Shown here: piece by piece, positions 34,726 to 42,932 of the stretch
Layout of the letters: each line of letters begins with the position of its first letter
Position numbering within the stretch: the stretch's first letter is position 1
From: Paracidovorax wautersii
Lineage (GTDB): Bacteria; Pseudomonadota; Gammaproteobacteria; Burkholderiales; Burkholderiaceae_C
Length of the DNA stretch: 64,000 bases
Assembly: GCF_900113035.1 (NCBI RefSeq)
Contig: NZ_FONX01000014.1
Coordinates: 40,995-104,994, forward strand
Direction of reading: 5' to 3'
Made by a program: the position numbers and the translations under genes
The notes under the pieces: generated by a model
The model's input: the letters and a program-made list of their open reading frames with translations, nothing else
Told to the model about the DNA's origin: nothing
Database searches by the model: none

Positions 34726-35156
34726 GGCTTGGGCGCCTCCTGCAGCTTGGACGGCTGCCGGCCGCCGACGATGAATTCGAGCAGCGTCAGGCGGTTGTCA
34801 TGTCGGTTGTCGCTGGACTGCAGCGCGCGCAGTTCGCCGAAAGCCCAGCCGACCATGCCGAGCGAGGACATGGCGACGATGCCGACCAGCTTCCACGTCC
34901 AGCTATGCACCTTGATGTCGGCCTTGACTCGGTCAAGGTCCGCGCCGAATTCGTCGGATAACTGGAAAAGGCGCTTCTGCCCCGCGTCGAGTTGCGCGAG
35001 CTTCTCGCCCACGACACCGACCGTGTTGCTGAGCTGGCCCTGCTGGGTGCCGATGCCGATGATGATGCCCTCCAGCCGCGAGTAGCTGTTGATCAGCGTG
35101 TCCACGCGCTCTGCGAGCACGGCCAACTGCTCGGGGGAGATGGTCTTTTCGGTCAT
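34722..35156 (-). CDS. Coiled-coil protein with one transmembrane helix
   Basis: A 144-residue protein starting MTEKTISPEQLAVLAERVDT. About 90 residues of coiled coil (GEKLAQLDAGQKRLFQLSDE) lead to a membrane helix (WKLVGIVAMSSLGMVGWAFG) and a short hydrophilic tail. It lies between portal and protease genes with 4-bp overlaps on both sides. That is odd for a membrane protein and has no lambda counterpart. The function is unknown. Confidence 0.65.
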   Translation of the reverse strand: MTEKTISPEQLAVLAERVDTLINSYSRLEGIIIGIGTQQGQLSNTVGVVGEKLAQLDAGQKRLFQLSDEFGADLDRVKADIKVHSWTWKLVGIVAMSSLGMVGWAFGELRALQSSDNRHDNRLTLLEFIVGGRQPSKLQEAPKP

Positions 35157-36814
35157 GGTTGTGAGCCTGTGTTGTCGGGTGCGGCCGGCTCCGGTGCGGG
35201 GGCGGGCGCAGATGCGGGCGCTGCGGCGCCAGGCTTGGGCGCGGGCTGCATGCCGTCGGCCTTCATGCGCTGGTGCTCGGCCAGCTTCTGGCCGTAGGTG
35301 TCGTTCCAGTCGCTGCCCCACAGCTCCCACTCCGCGCGTTCGCGGGTCATGAGGCCCGCGTCGATGGCGCTTGTGTAGGCCGCTACTTCGTCCTTCGGGT
35401 TGATGGAGCCCATGCTGTCGCCGTGCCAGCCGGCGCGCGTGTACGCCCAGCGCAGCAGCGGGTCTGCGAAGAAGCCGGGCGCGGGCACGCGGCCGAGCGC
35501 CACAGACTCCACCATCCACGTCTCGTAGATGGGCTGGCAGAAGCTGAGCGCGAGCCAGTTGCGCACGCTGCGGAAGTAGACCCACGCATCCAGCAGCGCG
35601 GCCTTGCTGGCGCTGTAGCTGGCGTTGAACTGCTTGATGAGCAGTTCGTAGGGGATGCCCAACGCCATGCCGATCTGCTTGACCACGGCCAGCACGAAGG
35701 GCTCGAAGTTCGGGCTGGGGCGGCCCGGGGTGGGGAACTTGACCTCTTCGCCAGGGCGCAGCGTGATGGCGGCGCCGTGGCTGAGCATGCTTTCGTAGCG
35801 CGATTCCTGGCTCTGGTCTGTCGAGGGCCTGACCAGGGGGTTGCTGCCACCTGCAGGCACCTGCACGAAGGCGGTGACGCACGCGGAGATGACCGCCGCC
35901 ATGATTTCCGATTCGGTATAGCGCGCGATCTGCTTGAGGCAGTCCACGATGGGCGCCAGGTAAGGTATGCCACGCGGCAGGCCCGGGCGCAGCTTGCTGA
36001 AGTGGTGCAGCATGCGGCGGCGCCCGCTGGGGCCTACGCGGTCGATCCACTGGCCCTTGCCCAGCCCGGTGGTGGCACCCCACCACACGCCCGAGCCGGG
36101 GTGCTGGTCGTACAAGAAGTAAGCGTCCGGAGCGCCCTTGTCGTTGAAACGCACGCCTGCGGCCATCTGCGCGGTATCCGAAAGCCCGTTGGGGTTGCCC
36201 ACGCGGTCTGCCTCGATGACCTGGGTGCGCAGGCGGTAGGGCATGTCCGGCGTGGCCTCATCGGCATCGGGCAGCAGGGTGAAGCAGTCGCCGCTCTCGA
36301 GCTTTGCGCGCAGCACCAGGGCCTGCTGCTGGTAGAAGGTGTGCGTCTCTTCGATGTCGCTCAGCGGGCTGTCGGCCCACAGGCTGAACTCGGGCTGCAC
36401 ATGGGTAGCCTTCCATTCGGCGGCCTGCTCGGGCGTCCAGCCCAGCACCTTGAGGTGCGGCTGTGCGCTGAGCGCGAGGCCGGTGCCGACGACGCGGTCC
36501 ACGTTGGTGTTGATGGCCCCGCCGCCAATGGGCGAGGTGCGCGCCAGGTCGCGGCTCTGGCCGCGCTGCAGGGGCAGGCGGGCCAGCGTGTCGCTGCGCG
36601 CATCACGCGGTGCTGGGCGCCAGGCCGGGTCTCTCTGCGGTGGTGCTTCCACGCCGAAGCTGCCGCCGCCGAAGCCACCACCGCTGCCACCGAAGGCCAT
36701 CATGCCGCCGAGATGCGGCATCAGCTGCGACATGAGCTGCGCGCGGGCAGCGTCGATCGTCCGGGCTTCGATGCGGTTCTGTTGCCGCTGTGCCCGGGAT
36801 GTGCGTTTGCTCAT
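35153..36814 (-). CDS. Portal protein (lambda gpB family)
   Basis: A 553-residue portal. Recognisable family segments are SPIGGGAINTNVDRVVGTGL, YLAPIVDCLKQIARYTESEI and ALGIPYELLIKQFNASYSAS, the last being a conserved portal helix, then AALLDAWVYFRSVRNWLALS. The start at 36814 removes an upstream low-quality extension. The dodecameric portal forms the DNA entry vertex and docks the terminase. Confidence 0.9.
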   Translation of the reverse strand: MSKRTSRAQRQQNRIEARTIDAARAQLMSQLMPHLGGMMAFGGSGGGFGGGSFGVEAPPQRDPAWRPAPRDARSDTLARLPLQRGQSRDLARTSPIGGGAINTNVDRVVGTGLALSAQPHLKVLGWTPEQAAEWKATHVQPEFSLWADSPLSDIEETHTFYQQQALVLRAKLESGDCFTLLPDADEATPDMPYRLRTQVIEADRVGNPNGLSDTAQMAAGVRFNDKGAPDAYFLYDQHPGSGVWWGATTGLGKGQWIDRVGPSGRRRMLHHFSKLRPGLPRGIPYLAPIVDCLKQIARYTESEIMAAVISACVTAFVQVPAGGSNPLVRPSTDQSQESRYESMLSHGAAITLRPGEEVKFPTPGRPSPNFEPFVLAVVKQIGMALGIPYELLIKQFNASYSASKAALLDAWVYFRSVRNWLALSFCQPIYETWMVESVALGRVPAPGFFADPLLRWAYTRAGWHGDSMGSINPKDEVAAYTSAIDAGLMTRERAEWELWGSDWNDTYGQKLAEHQRMKADGMQPAPKPGAAAPASAPAPAPEPAAPDNTGSQP

Positions 36815-36824
36815 GGTGCGCCGA

Positions 36825-37067
36825 TCAGTAGGGGCGGATGTAAGCGACGCGCGGCTCGGCCAGCGATTCAAGGCGCTGGATCTCGGCGCGCACTTCCTTG
36901 ATACCGGCCTGGACCGACTCGAGGTCCGCACGCCGGTTGCGGCGGGCCGTGCCGCCGTTGCCGATCACGTACTCTTGCGACTCGAGGATGCGGACCTCGG
37001 CCGCCAGATAGGCCTGCAGCCGAGCCCGGGCCTGCTGCAGTTGATTGGCGGTGCATGCGGCGCTCAT
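36825..37067 (-). CDS. gpW-like head-tail joining protein
   Basis: An 80-residue, two-helix protein starting MSAACTANQLQQARARLQAY. It contains ILESQEYVIGNGGTARRNRR and the C-terminal helix SVQAGIKEVRAEIQRLESLA. Size, helix-loop-helix pattern and position just before the portal gene match gpW or the similar DUF6148 proteins. It overlaps the upstream gene by 4 bp. Confidence 0.7.
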   Translation of the reverse strand: MSAACTANQLQQARARLQAYLAAEVRILESQEYVIGNGGTARRNRRADLESVQAGIKEVRAEIQRLESLAEPRVAYIRPY

Positions 37068-37801
37068 TGCCAGTTCCCCCGACCTGCCAGGCTTGCCACG
37101 GCCTTCTCGAATTCAGGGCGGAAGCGATCCAGCGCCACGCGCTGGACCACGCCGTCGAAGTCCAGGCGGCGGCTGTAGTCCGGTGCGCTCGACGTGAAGA
37201 CGAACAGCGCGCGCAGGCGCTTGCCTTCTCGCCGCCAGATGCCTTCGGGGCGGTCGCCGCCAATGGGCTTGCCCACGAAGAGGTCGTTGGCGAGCTTGCG
37301 GCCACGGCCGGCGCGCTGGCCCTTGGCGCCCACACCGCCGCGGATGCCCTTGAGCGCGGCGAGGATGGTCTGCACCTCGGCGCCCTTGACGTTGCCCGCC
37401 GCATCCAGCGACAGCGCCGGGCCGGGCATGGCGTACTGGTCGGCGCGCAGGACGCCGGCATAGCGCATGGCGTTCTCGGCGCGCTTGTGCTTGCGCATGC
37501 CGCCTTCGACTTCGGGCTGCAGGTAGTTCTCTGGCGCCACGCCGCCCGCCTGGTTCTTGACCATGACCCGGGCTCGCAATGAGTCCTTCTTCGCCGGCTC
37601 AATGCGCAGCGCGTTCAGGGTGTAGGGCGTAGGGCTGCTGAAGACCTTGCGCATCTCTGCCGGCAGCTCGATCTGCGCCGCATACCGGGCCACGCGCGTA
37701 AGGGCGGTGGACGCGGCGTAAGGCAGCATACGTGCGGGCACGTCGCGGATCTCGGCGATCACTTCGGCGATCGTCGGGCCGCTGCGGCTGATGGTCAGCA
37801 T
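37064..37801 (-). CDS. Hypothetical virion morphogenesis protein
   Basis: A 245-residue basic protein starting MLTISRSGPTIAEVIAEIRD. It has FSSPTPYTLNALRIEPAKKD, GGMRKHKRAENAMRYAGVLR and RRLDFDGVVQRVALDRFRPE. The ATG at 37801 is used; an upstream TTG would add six residues. It lies between the HTH gene and the gpW-like gene. The family was not recognised; a minor structural or assembly protein is possible. A terminator hairpin lies just upstream. Confidence 0.6.
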   Translation of the reverse strand: MLTISRSGPTIAEVIAEIRDVPARMLPYAASTALTRVARYAAQIELPAEMRKVFSSPTPYTLNALRIEPAKKDSLRARVMVKNQAGGVAPENYLQPEVEGGMRKHKRAENAMRYAGVLRADQYAMPGPALSLDAAGNVKGAEVQTILAALKGIRGGVGAKGQRAGRGRKLANDLFVGKPIGGDRPEGIWRREGKRLRALFVFTSSAPDYSRRLDFDGVVQRVALDRFRPEFEKAVASLAGRGNWQ

Positions 37802-37817
37802 GGGTTTCTGGCGCTCC

Positions 37818-37853
37818 AAAACAAAGCCCCCGGGGCCTTTCGGCCGCCGGGGG
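37818..37853 (-). terminator. GC-rich terminator upstream of the head operon
   Basis: On the minus strand a GCCCCCGGCGGCC / GGCCCCGGGGGC-like hairpin with a GAAA loop is followed by TTTGTTTT. It lies between the HTH gene (ends 38003) and 37801. Late transcripts coming from the terminase genes would have to pass it, which suggests antitermination or a promoter downstream. Confidence 0.6.
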
Positions 37854-37939
37854 CGGTGGTCACAACTAGGGTTGCGAGTTATGTTTTTTCAACTAGGCGG
37901 AATTTCTAGACCTAGCTGAATTGGGGCCAATTTTGGGGC

Positions 37940-37991
37940 AAAGTGTCTCACGCTGGCGAGCACTATTTTGTCTCATGTAGTGAGACACTTT
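37940..37991. promoter_or_regulatory. 12-bp inverted repeat with three TGTCTCA motifs
   Basis: AAAGTGTCTCAC at 37940-37951 and its exact complement at 37980-37991. TGTCTCA also occurs at 37969-37975, which with TGAGACA at 37981-37987 forms a 7-bp hairpin followed on the plus strand by six T. It lies in a 200-bp AT-richer non-coding stretch directly after the HTH gene. It could be an operator for that protein or a plus-strand terminator. Confidence 0.5.
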
Positions 37992-38002
37992 TTTAGTTGA
38001 CG

Positions 38003-38512
38003 CTATCCGCCACGGTGAGGTAATGCATTGCCCGCCGCGATATTTTCGGCCTCCACTATCTTGGCAGCTATCGCTACCTGCTGCCGGAAATTTGACAGCA
38101 TCCGATAGAAGGTTGGGCGCGAGATGCCCAAGGCATCGGCCGCGCGCTTGATGGGGCGCACGCGCAGGATGTAGTAGGCATCGAACGTGCCTCGGGCCGT
38201 GTCCTGCGGCTGGCTGCAGTAGGCCAGGTGGAAGGCTGCCAGCTCGGTGCTGTTGGGCGCGTCCGGGCCGCCCGGCGTGCTGGGCCGGGAGCCGCCGCTG
38301 CTGCCGGCCAGCTGGCCCAGCACCGAGCCGGAGGAAGGCGCCGGGCCGAACAGGCGGCGGGTGCTGCGCCATGCGACATAGCGCTCGCAGAGGTCATCCA
38401 GATCGCGCTGCGCTTCGTCCAGCGCGGGCTCGATCTCTTCCTCTGCCGGGCTCAGCGGCGCGGGCGCGGCAAGCCTGACGGCTGCGGGCGGGTGGGCGTT
38501 GTGGCTGCTCAT
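38003..38512 (-). CDS. Helix-turn-helix protein, candidate late regulator
   Basis: A 169-residue protein starting MSSHNAHPPAAVRLAAPAPL. After an acidic helical part (EALDEAQRDLDDLCERYVAW type) and a Gly/Ser linker, the C-terminal region IKRAADALGISRPTFYRMLS is a clear helix-turn-helix. It follows the terminase large subunit, not the usual place of a small subunit, and a Nu1-like small subunit exists at 42932. A role in late gene control is therefore inferred. Alternatively it is a second DNA-recognition subunit. Confidence 0.6.
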   Translation of the reverse strand: MSSHNAHPPAAVRLAAPAPLSPAEEEIEPALDEAQRDLDDLCERYVAWRSTRRLFGPAPSSGSVLGQLAGSSGGSRPSTPGGPDAPNSTELAAFHLAYCSQPQDTARGTFDAYYILRVRPIKRAADALGISRPTFYRMLSNFRQQVAIAAKIVEAENIAAGNALPHRGG

Positions 38513-38536
38513 GGTGGTCCTTGGATGATGGCTGTT

Positions 38537-40717
38537 TTACAGGATGCGGCGGCCCAAGGGCAAGGGCCTGCCGAGGGCGTTGTGGTCGCTGGGCGCCGCG
38601 CCCACGGTGACGGAGACCGAGGGGCGTGGAGCCGATGCGGGGGCGGGCGCAGGGGTGGGTGCGGGCGCAGGCGCCGGCTCTTGCTGAGCGACGGGTTCGG
38701 GGGGTGCGGACGTCCGCACCTCGCCATCCATCGGGCTCGCAGCGGTCGCCCCCGGCACTGCGGGTACTGGTGAGGGCTCAGGCAGAGCGGCCGGTGCATC
38801 GGAGGCCGGCACCTGGGCCAGCGCCTGGACCGCCGCATCGGCCGCGAAGAGGTCGCCGTTGCGCTGCATCTTTTCGCGGTACATCTGCCAGTCGAGCGAA
38901 GTCCAGTTGTGCAGGCCGAGCTTGTGCGCCAGCGCCAGGTTGTAGACGCTGACGTCCCAGGCCTCGTTGCGCGCACCGTTGGGCTTGCGCCATTCACGGA
39001 GGGGACGGCCTTTGTGCCAGCGCGTGAAGGGGCGTTCCACGACCATCTGCTCGAACCAGTCGGCGTGCAGGCGGTCGTGGAAGTGCATCGCGCCAGGGCC
39101 TTCGGTGAGTTGCATTCGGTTGCTGAGCCAATCTTTGGCGACGTCGGTGCCGACGGCCCAGAGTTCGGCCCCGCCAGGCGTCTTGTGGCCGCCCCAGTCG
39201 ATGTCCACTTTGTTCGGCGTGCTGCTGATGATCGGCTTGTTGGGGCGCGAGTGGCCGTGCAGCACTACGCAGTCGAGGTGCCTGCGCTGGGAGCCGTAGT
39301 TGTAGACGTCCTGCGTGTTCGCGCCGCCCGCGTCGATGGCGTAGGCGGTCATGTAGATCGGCACACCGGAGGCATGCAGCAGCGGGGTGCGCCGGATCTC
39401 GTCCAGGCGCTGCCACACGCTGCCCGGCTCATCCGGCGGCGTGGATGGGTCGCCGCGCAGCACGAGGTAGTCGAGCACCCAGTGCTGCAGGCCTGGGCCG
39501 AAGCCCTCGATCTGGACTTCGAGGCGGTCCGGCTGCGTGTCCACCGCCATGGTGACGATGAGGGCCGGGTCGGGGACGATGCGGGGCGGGTAGTTCTCCG
39601 CGCGCTCGCGTAGTTCCTGGGCCGTGGTGACCTTGTCGCTGTTCTCGTAGCTGAGCGCCAGGCGGGTGTTGTAGAAGACCTGCATGGCGCCGTGGTCGCC
39701 GCGCTTGATGCATTCCTTGGCGTGGGCCAGCTGCCGGGCCAGCGCGAGCCACGTGATGGCGCCGATAGGCATGTAGAACGCCGACAGCGTGAAACTGATC
39801 GTCTCACCATCGCCCTGCGTGGATGCCACCCAGCGCGCCTGGCCGCCCGCGGCTTCGTCGCGCAGCATGGCGGGCTTGTGGCGCTCTTCGATGTCGCCGC
39901 CGCAGTCCGGGCAGGTGAACCACGCGCGATCCATGAAGCCGGTGACGTCGTCGCGGCGGTAGTGGAAGTTCTGCAGCACCAGCTCGTGCAGGTGCCCGCA
40001 GTGCGGGCATGGGACGTGGTAGCTCTCCTGCGAACCCTTGTCGAACAGGGTGTCGATCTTCGAGTAGCCCTTCACGGCCGGGCTGCTGGTGTAGAAGAAT
40101 TTCGCGTCGTTGGCGTACTGCGTCGCCCGGGCTTCGGCCAGTTCGATGGGGTCGCCCTCACCGTCCACGTCAAGCACCAGCCGGTCGATCTCGTCCACGT
40201 AGATGTACGGTGCCGAGACTTCCGCCAGGTTGGCGGCCGAACCGGCGGTGTTCATGTAGAGCGTGGCGTCGCCCAGGAAGTCCTTCGCCTGGACCGTGTT
40301 CCGGGAGTCGCGGCTCTTGGCTGCGGCCACGCGCTCTTTGAGCACGGGCGTGTTGCGGATCATGGTGGAGACCCGTGCCGAGAACCGCTTGACCAGCGTG
40401 TCGGTGGGCTCCAGCGCGAGTATGTTGCGCGGCCGGCGGTGGATGAGCGAGCCGATCCAGTTCAACGCCGTCTGCGTCTTGAACATCTGCGACGCCACCC
40501 GGGCCACCACCCGCTTGCACGGGTGCCCAGGCGAGAGTACCTGATGCACGCGCCGCGCCGGATAGCTGTGGTCGAAGCTGAATTTGCCGGGCTTGGCGTT
40601 GCTCTTGGGCAGCACCACGTACTCTTCCGCCCACTCGTCGCAACGCAGTTCAGGGTCGGGGCGCAGCGCCTCGATGGCGGTCTGCACGACCAGGTCGTAG
40701 CCGTCGGCGAGGTTCAT
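38537..40717 (-). CDS. Terminase large subunit (lambda gpA family)
   Basis: A 726-residue packaging ATPase/nuclease. The ATPase region has RVASQMFKTQTALNWIGSLI (P-loop-like) and a Walker B, IYVDEIDRLV. A zinc-binding CPHCGH ... CPDCGG pair lies in the middle, as in GpA-type terminases. The nuclease domain contains MAVDTQPDRLEVQIEGFGPG. The C-terminus is Pro/Ala-rich. ATG 40717 with GAGG five bases upstream is preferred to the GTG two codons earlier. It should cut concatemers and package DNA with the Nu1-like subunit. Confidence 0.92.
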   Translation of the reverse strand: MNLADGYDLVVQTAIEALRPDPELRCDEWAEEYVVLPKSNAKPGKFSFDHSYPARRVHQVLSPGHPCKRVVARVASQMFKTQTALNWIGSLIHRRPRNILALEPTDTLVKRFSARVSTMIRNTPVLKERVAAAKSRDSRNTVQAKDFLGDATLYMNTAGSAANLAEVSAPYIYVDEIDRLVLDVDGEGDPIELAEARATQYANDAKFFYTSSPAVKGYSKIDTLFDKGSQESYHVPCPHCGHLHELVLQNFHYRRDDVTGFMDRAWFTCPDCGGDIEERHKPAMLRDEAAGGQARWVASTQGDGETISFTLSAFYMPIGAITWLALARQLAHAKECIKRGDHGAMQVFYNTRLALSYENSDKVTTAQELRERAENYPPRIVPDPALIVTMAVDTQPDRLEVQIEGFGPGLQHWVLDYLVLRGDPSTPPDEPGSVWQRLDEIRRTPLLHASGVPIYMTAYAIDAGGANTQDVYNYGSQRRHLDCVVLHGHSRPNKPIISSTPNKVDIDWGGHKTPGGAELWAVGTDVAKDWLSNRMQLTEGPGAMHFHDRLHADWFEQMVVERPFTRWHKGRPLREWRKPNGARNEAWDVSVYNLALAHKLGLHNWTSLDWQMYREKMQRNGDLFAADAAVQALAQVPASDAPAALPEPSPVPAVPGATAASPMDGEVRTSAPPEPVAQQEPAPAPAPTPAPAPASAPRPSVSVTVGAAPSDHNALGRPLPLGRRIL

Positions 40718-40794
40718 GCGCACCTCGCCAAAGTAGGAATGACACGGACTCGGTTAATCTTGTTACTCCCTGCAATCAAACTTAGGAGGATGAA

Positions 40795-41112
40795 ATGGGA
40801 GTAAAGATTAAGGATCTCAGCGCAACCATCGAGTTGAAGAACAACGGGATGGAACTGGAAGTGCGAACACCCGACGGCACGTTCAAAGGTGACTTGGTAA
40901 TCACTAAGACCGGGCTCATCTGGTGCGAGGGAAAGACACAACGAGCAAACGGAACCAAGATCAGCTGGGACAAGTTCGTGAAGTTGGTGGACGGCGACGG
41001 CGCAGCGAAGAAGGCACCGGCGAAGAAAGCCGCCGCACCGAAGCCTGAACCGATAGCACCACAGAATGAAGGCAAGGCAGCTGCCAAGAAAGCAGCAGGC
41101 AAGGTCAATTAA
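40795..41112 (+). CDS. Plus-strand protein with Lys/Ala-rich tail, candidate moron
   Basis: A 105-residue protein starting MGVKIKDLSATIELKNNGME. The first 65 residues are a compact beta-rich domain (FKGDLVITKTGLIWCEGKTQ) and the tail is histone H1-like (AKKAPAKKAAAPKPEP and AAAKKAAGK). It is transcribed against the surrounding terminase and methyltransferase genes, has a perfect AGGAGG site five bases before its ATG, and is AT-richer than its neighbours. These features suggest an independently expressed cargo gene. The Lys-rich tail suggests nucleic-acid binding. Confidence 0.8.
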   Translation: MGVKIKDLSATIELKNNGMELEVRTPDGTFKGDLVITKTGLIWCEGKTQRANGTKISWDKFVKLVDGDGAAKKAPAKKAAAPKPEPIAPQNEGKAAAKKAAGKVN

Positions 41113-41129
41113 GTTCTCAGATCGGGGGG

Positions 41130-42932
41130 TCATGCGGCCCTCCGCATCGGCACGCGGCTGTCCCAGTTGACCTTGATGACGGCCTTGCCTAGCAGTGGCG
41201 GCACGGCGTTGCCACACATGCGCACCTGGGTGGACTTGCTGAAGATGCGGCCATCGTGGCCCCGGTCGATGATGTAGGTCTTCGGAAAGCTGTTGGCGTT
41301 GTACAGCTCGCGCGGGTTGAGCATGCGCAGCTGGATGTCCACGATGACGTAGGGCGTGCCGCGCAGCCACACCGTCACAAGGGCCAGCCGGTCTTTGGTG
41401 GTGCTGGTGGCCATGGGCTCGCGCAGGTCGCCGAGCTGCCCGCCCTGGCCGTAGTAACGGATGAGGAAGGCGGCCACGCGCATGGCGCCCGCCTCGGCCT
41501 CGGGCGACAGTGTGTATTCGACCAGGGCGTGGTGCTGGCCGGTGGTCAGCGTGGGCGAGGGCTGTCGCAGATCTGTGGGCGCATGGCCCGTCGTGTTGCT
41601 GATGAGCGTGGCGGTGACGACACGCTGCTGCTTGCCGCTCGATGTGATGGTGGACATGGGCGCACGGGCGTCGTGGCCCGGGGTTTCGTTGAACCCGCCG
41701 TTGGCCTGTTCCACGAAGGCTGTCACCGCGGCGAATTTCCCTGCGCCGACCACTGTGCCCAGCGGCTGCTGGGCGTCCAGGGCGCGCGGGGCCTGGCCGT
41801 CGCGCTCGCCGTAGCCCATCTGCACCAGCGAGCCCACCGCCACGGCTTGGCCGCCACCGGAGGCGGTGACGGTGCCGACGGGGTCTCGCACAGAGGTGTT
41901 CCCATGGCTCCAGCGTGGTGCCGCCGCTGTGCCCTGGCCGTGGCCGGCCTGGATCATGACGGGGGCCACCACGGCATGCGAGCCGCCTCGAGGCATTGCG
42001 GTGATGGTGCTGAGCGGTTCTCGTCCACTGCTCAGTCCAGCGCGCGACCAGTTGGCGATCTGCACGATGAAGGGGTCGGCGCTGTCCAGAACGTAGCGCT
42101 TCATGCCGTGCGCCACGCGGCGCAGGGTGGCGTCGGCCAGCGGCTTCTCGCGCTCGAAGATGCTGCGGCCCTGGATGCTCCAGTCGATGCATTCGGCCGC
42201 GCTGCGCCAGCGCTGCTGGCCCTTCTTCGGGTTCTTGAAGTGGGTGGGCTCGGGCCACACGATGGGGGCGCCATCACAGCGCGCCACCATGAAGAGGCGG
42301 CTGCGGGTGGTCGGGGCGCCGTAGTCGGCTGCGCAGAGGATGCGGTGCTCGACCTCGTAGCCCTGGCGCTCCAGCGCGCGGACGAAGGCGCGCCAGGTCT
42401 TGCCGGCGCGCTTCGGGTCCGGCACCAGGTGCTGCTGATCGACCGGCACACGCTCACCGGGCTGGGCCACCGTGCCGTCCAGCTTGACCACACGCTTCGT
42501 CTTCGGGCACCGCTTGGCGATCAGCGGCCCCCACAGGAGGATCTGCTTGACGTTCTCCAGCGTGATGATGCGAGGGCGCTTGGTGCCGCCCCACCGCACC
42601 GCCCGCCACGCCAGCGCGCGCAGGACGCGGGAGCGAGGCTGCCCGCCGCGCGCCTGGCTGTGGTGGGTGCAGTCGGGCGAAAGGTGCAGCAGCCCGACGG
42701 CGCGGTCGCCGGTCACCACGCGGGGGCAGACCTCCTTCACGTCCTTGCAGTAGTGGACCGTCTGCGGGTGGTTGGCCTCATGCATGCTGCAGGCGTCCGC
42801 ATCATGGTTCACGGCGATGTCCACGTGCCGGCCGATGGCCTGCTCGATGCCTTCGGACATGCCGCCGCCGCAGGCGAATTCGTCGGCGATGAGTTCGTCG
42901 GCCAGGCCGAGCAGGAATTGCGGGGATTGCAT
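41130..42932 (-). CDS. Phage DNA (cytosine-5) methyltransferase
   Basis: A 600-residue m5C methyltransferase. Motif I is in ADEFACGGGMSEGIEQAI. The catalytic Cys88 is in LSPDCTHHSQARGG, where the usual PCQ is PDC as in several phage enzymes. The ENV motif is TLENVKQILL at 125-134, and motif X is CGNAVPP. The target-recognition region contains about six repeats of an R-x-P-x-x-T pattern (REPLSTITAM, RDPVGTVTAS, QQPLGTVVGA, RAPMSTITSS, RQPSPTLTTG, REPMATSTT). It overlaps the terminase small-subunit gene by ATGA. No restriction enzyme accompanies it. Confidence 0.9.
   Translation of the reverse strand: MQSPQFLLGLADELIADEFACGGGMSEGIEQAIGRHVDIAVNHDADACSMHEANHPQTVHYCKDVKEVCPRVVTGDRAVGLLHLSPDCTHHSQARGGQPRSRVLRALAWRAVRWGGTKRPRIITLENVKQILLWGPLIAKRCPKTKRVVKLDGTVAQPGERVPVDQQHLVPDPKRAGKTWRAFVRALERQGYEVEHRILCAADYGAPTTRSRLFMVARCDGAPIVWPEPTHFKNPKKGQQRWRSAAECIDWSIQGRSIFEREKPLADATLRRVAHGMKRYVLDSADPFIVQIANWSRAGLSSGREPLSTITAMPRGGSHAVVAPVMIQAGHGQGTAAAPRWSHGNTSVRDPVGTVTASGGGQAVAVGSLVQMGYGERDGQAPRALDAQQPLGTVVGAGKFAAVTAFVEQANGGFNETPGHDARAPMSTITSSGKQQRVVTATLISNTTGHAPTDLRQPSPTLTTGQHHALVEYTLSPEAEAGAMRVAAFLIRYYGQGGQLGDLREPMATSTTKDRLALVTVWLRGTPYVIVDIQLRMLNPRELYNANSFPKTYIIDRGHDGRIFSKSTQVRMCGNAVPPLLGKAVIKVNWDSRVPMRRAA

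Noticed and set aside
38003..38512. Calling this gene the terminase small subunit
   Set aside because: It has an HTH and lies after the large subunit, while a convincing Nu1-like small subunit is at 42932-43537.
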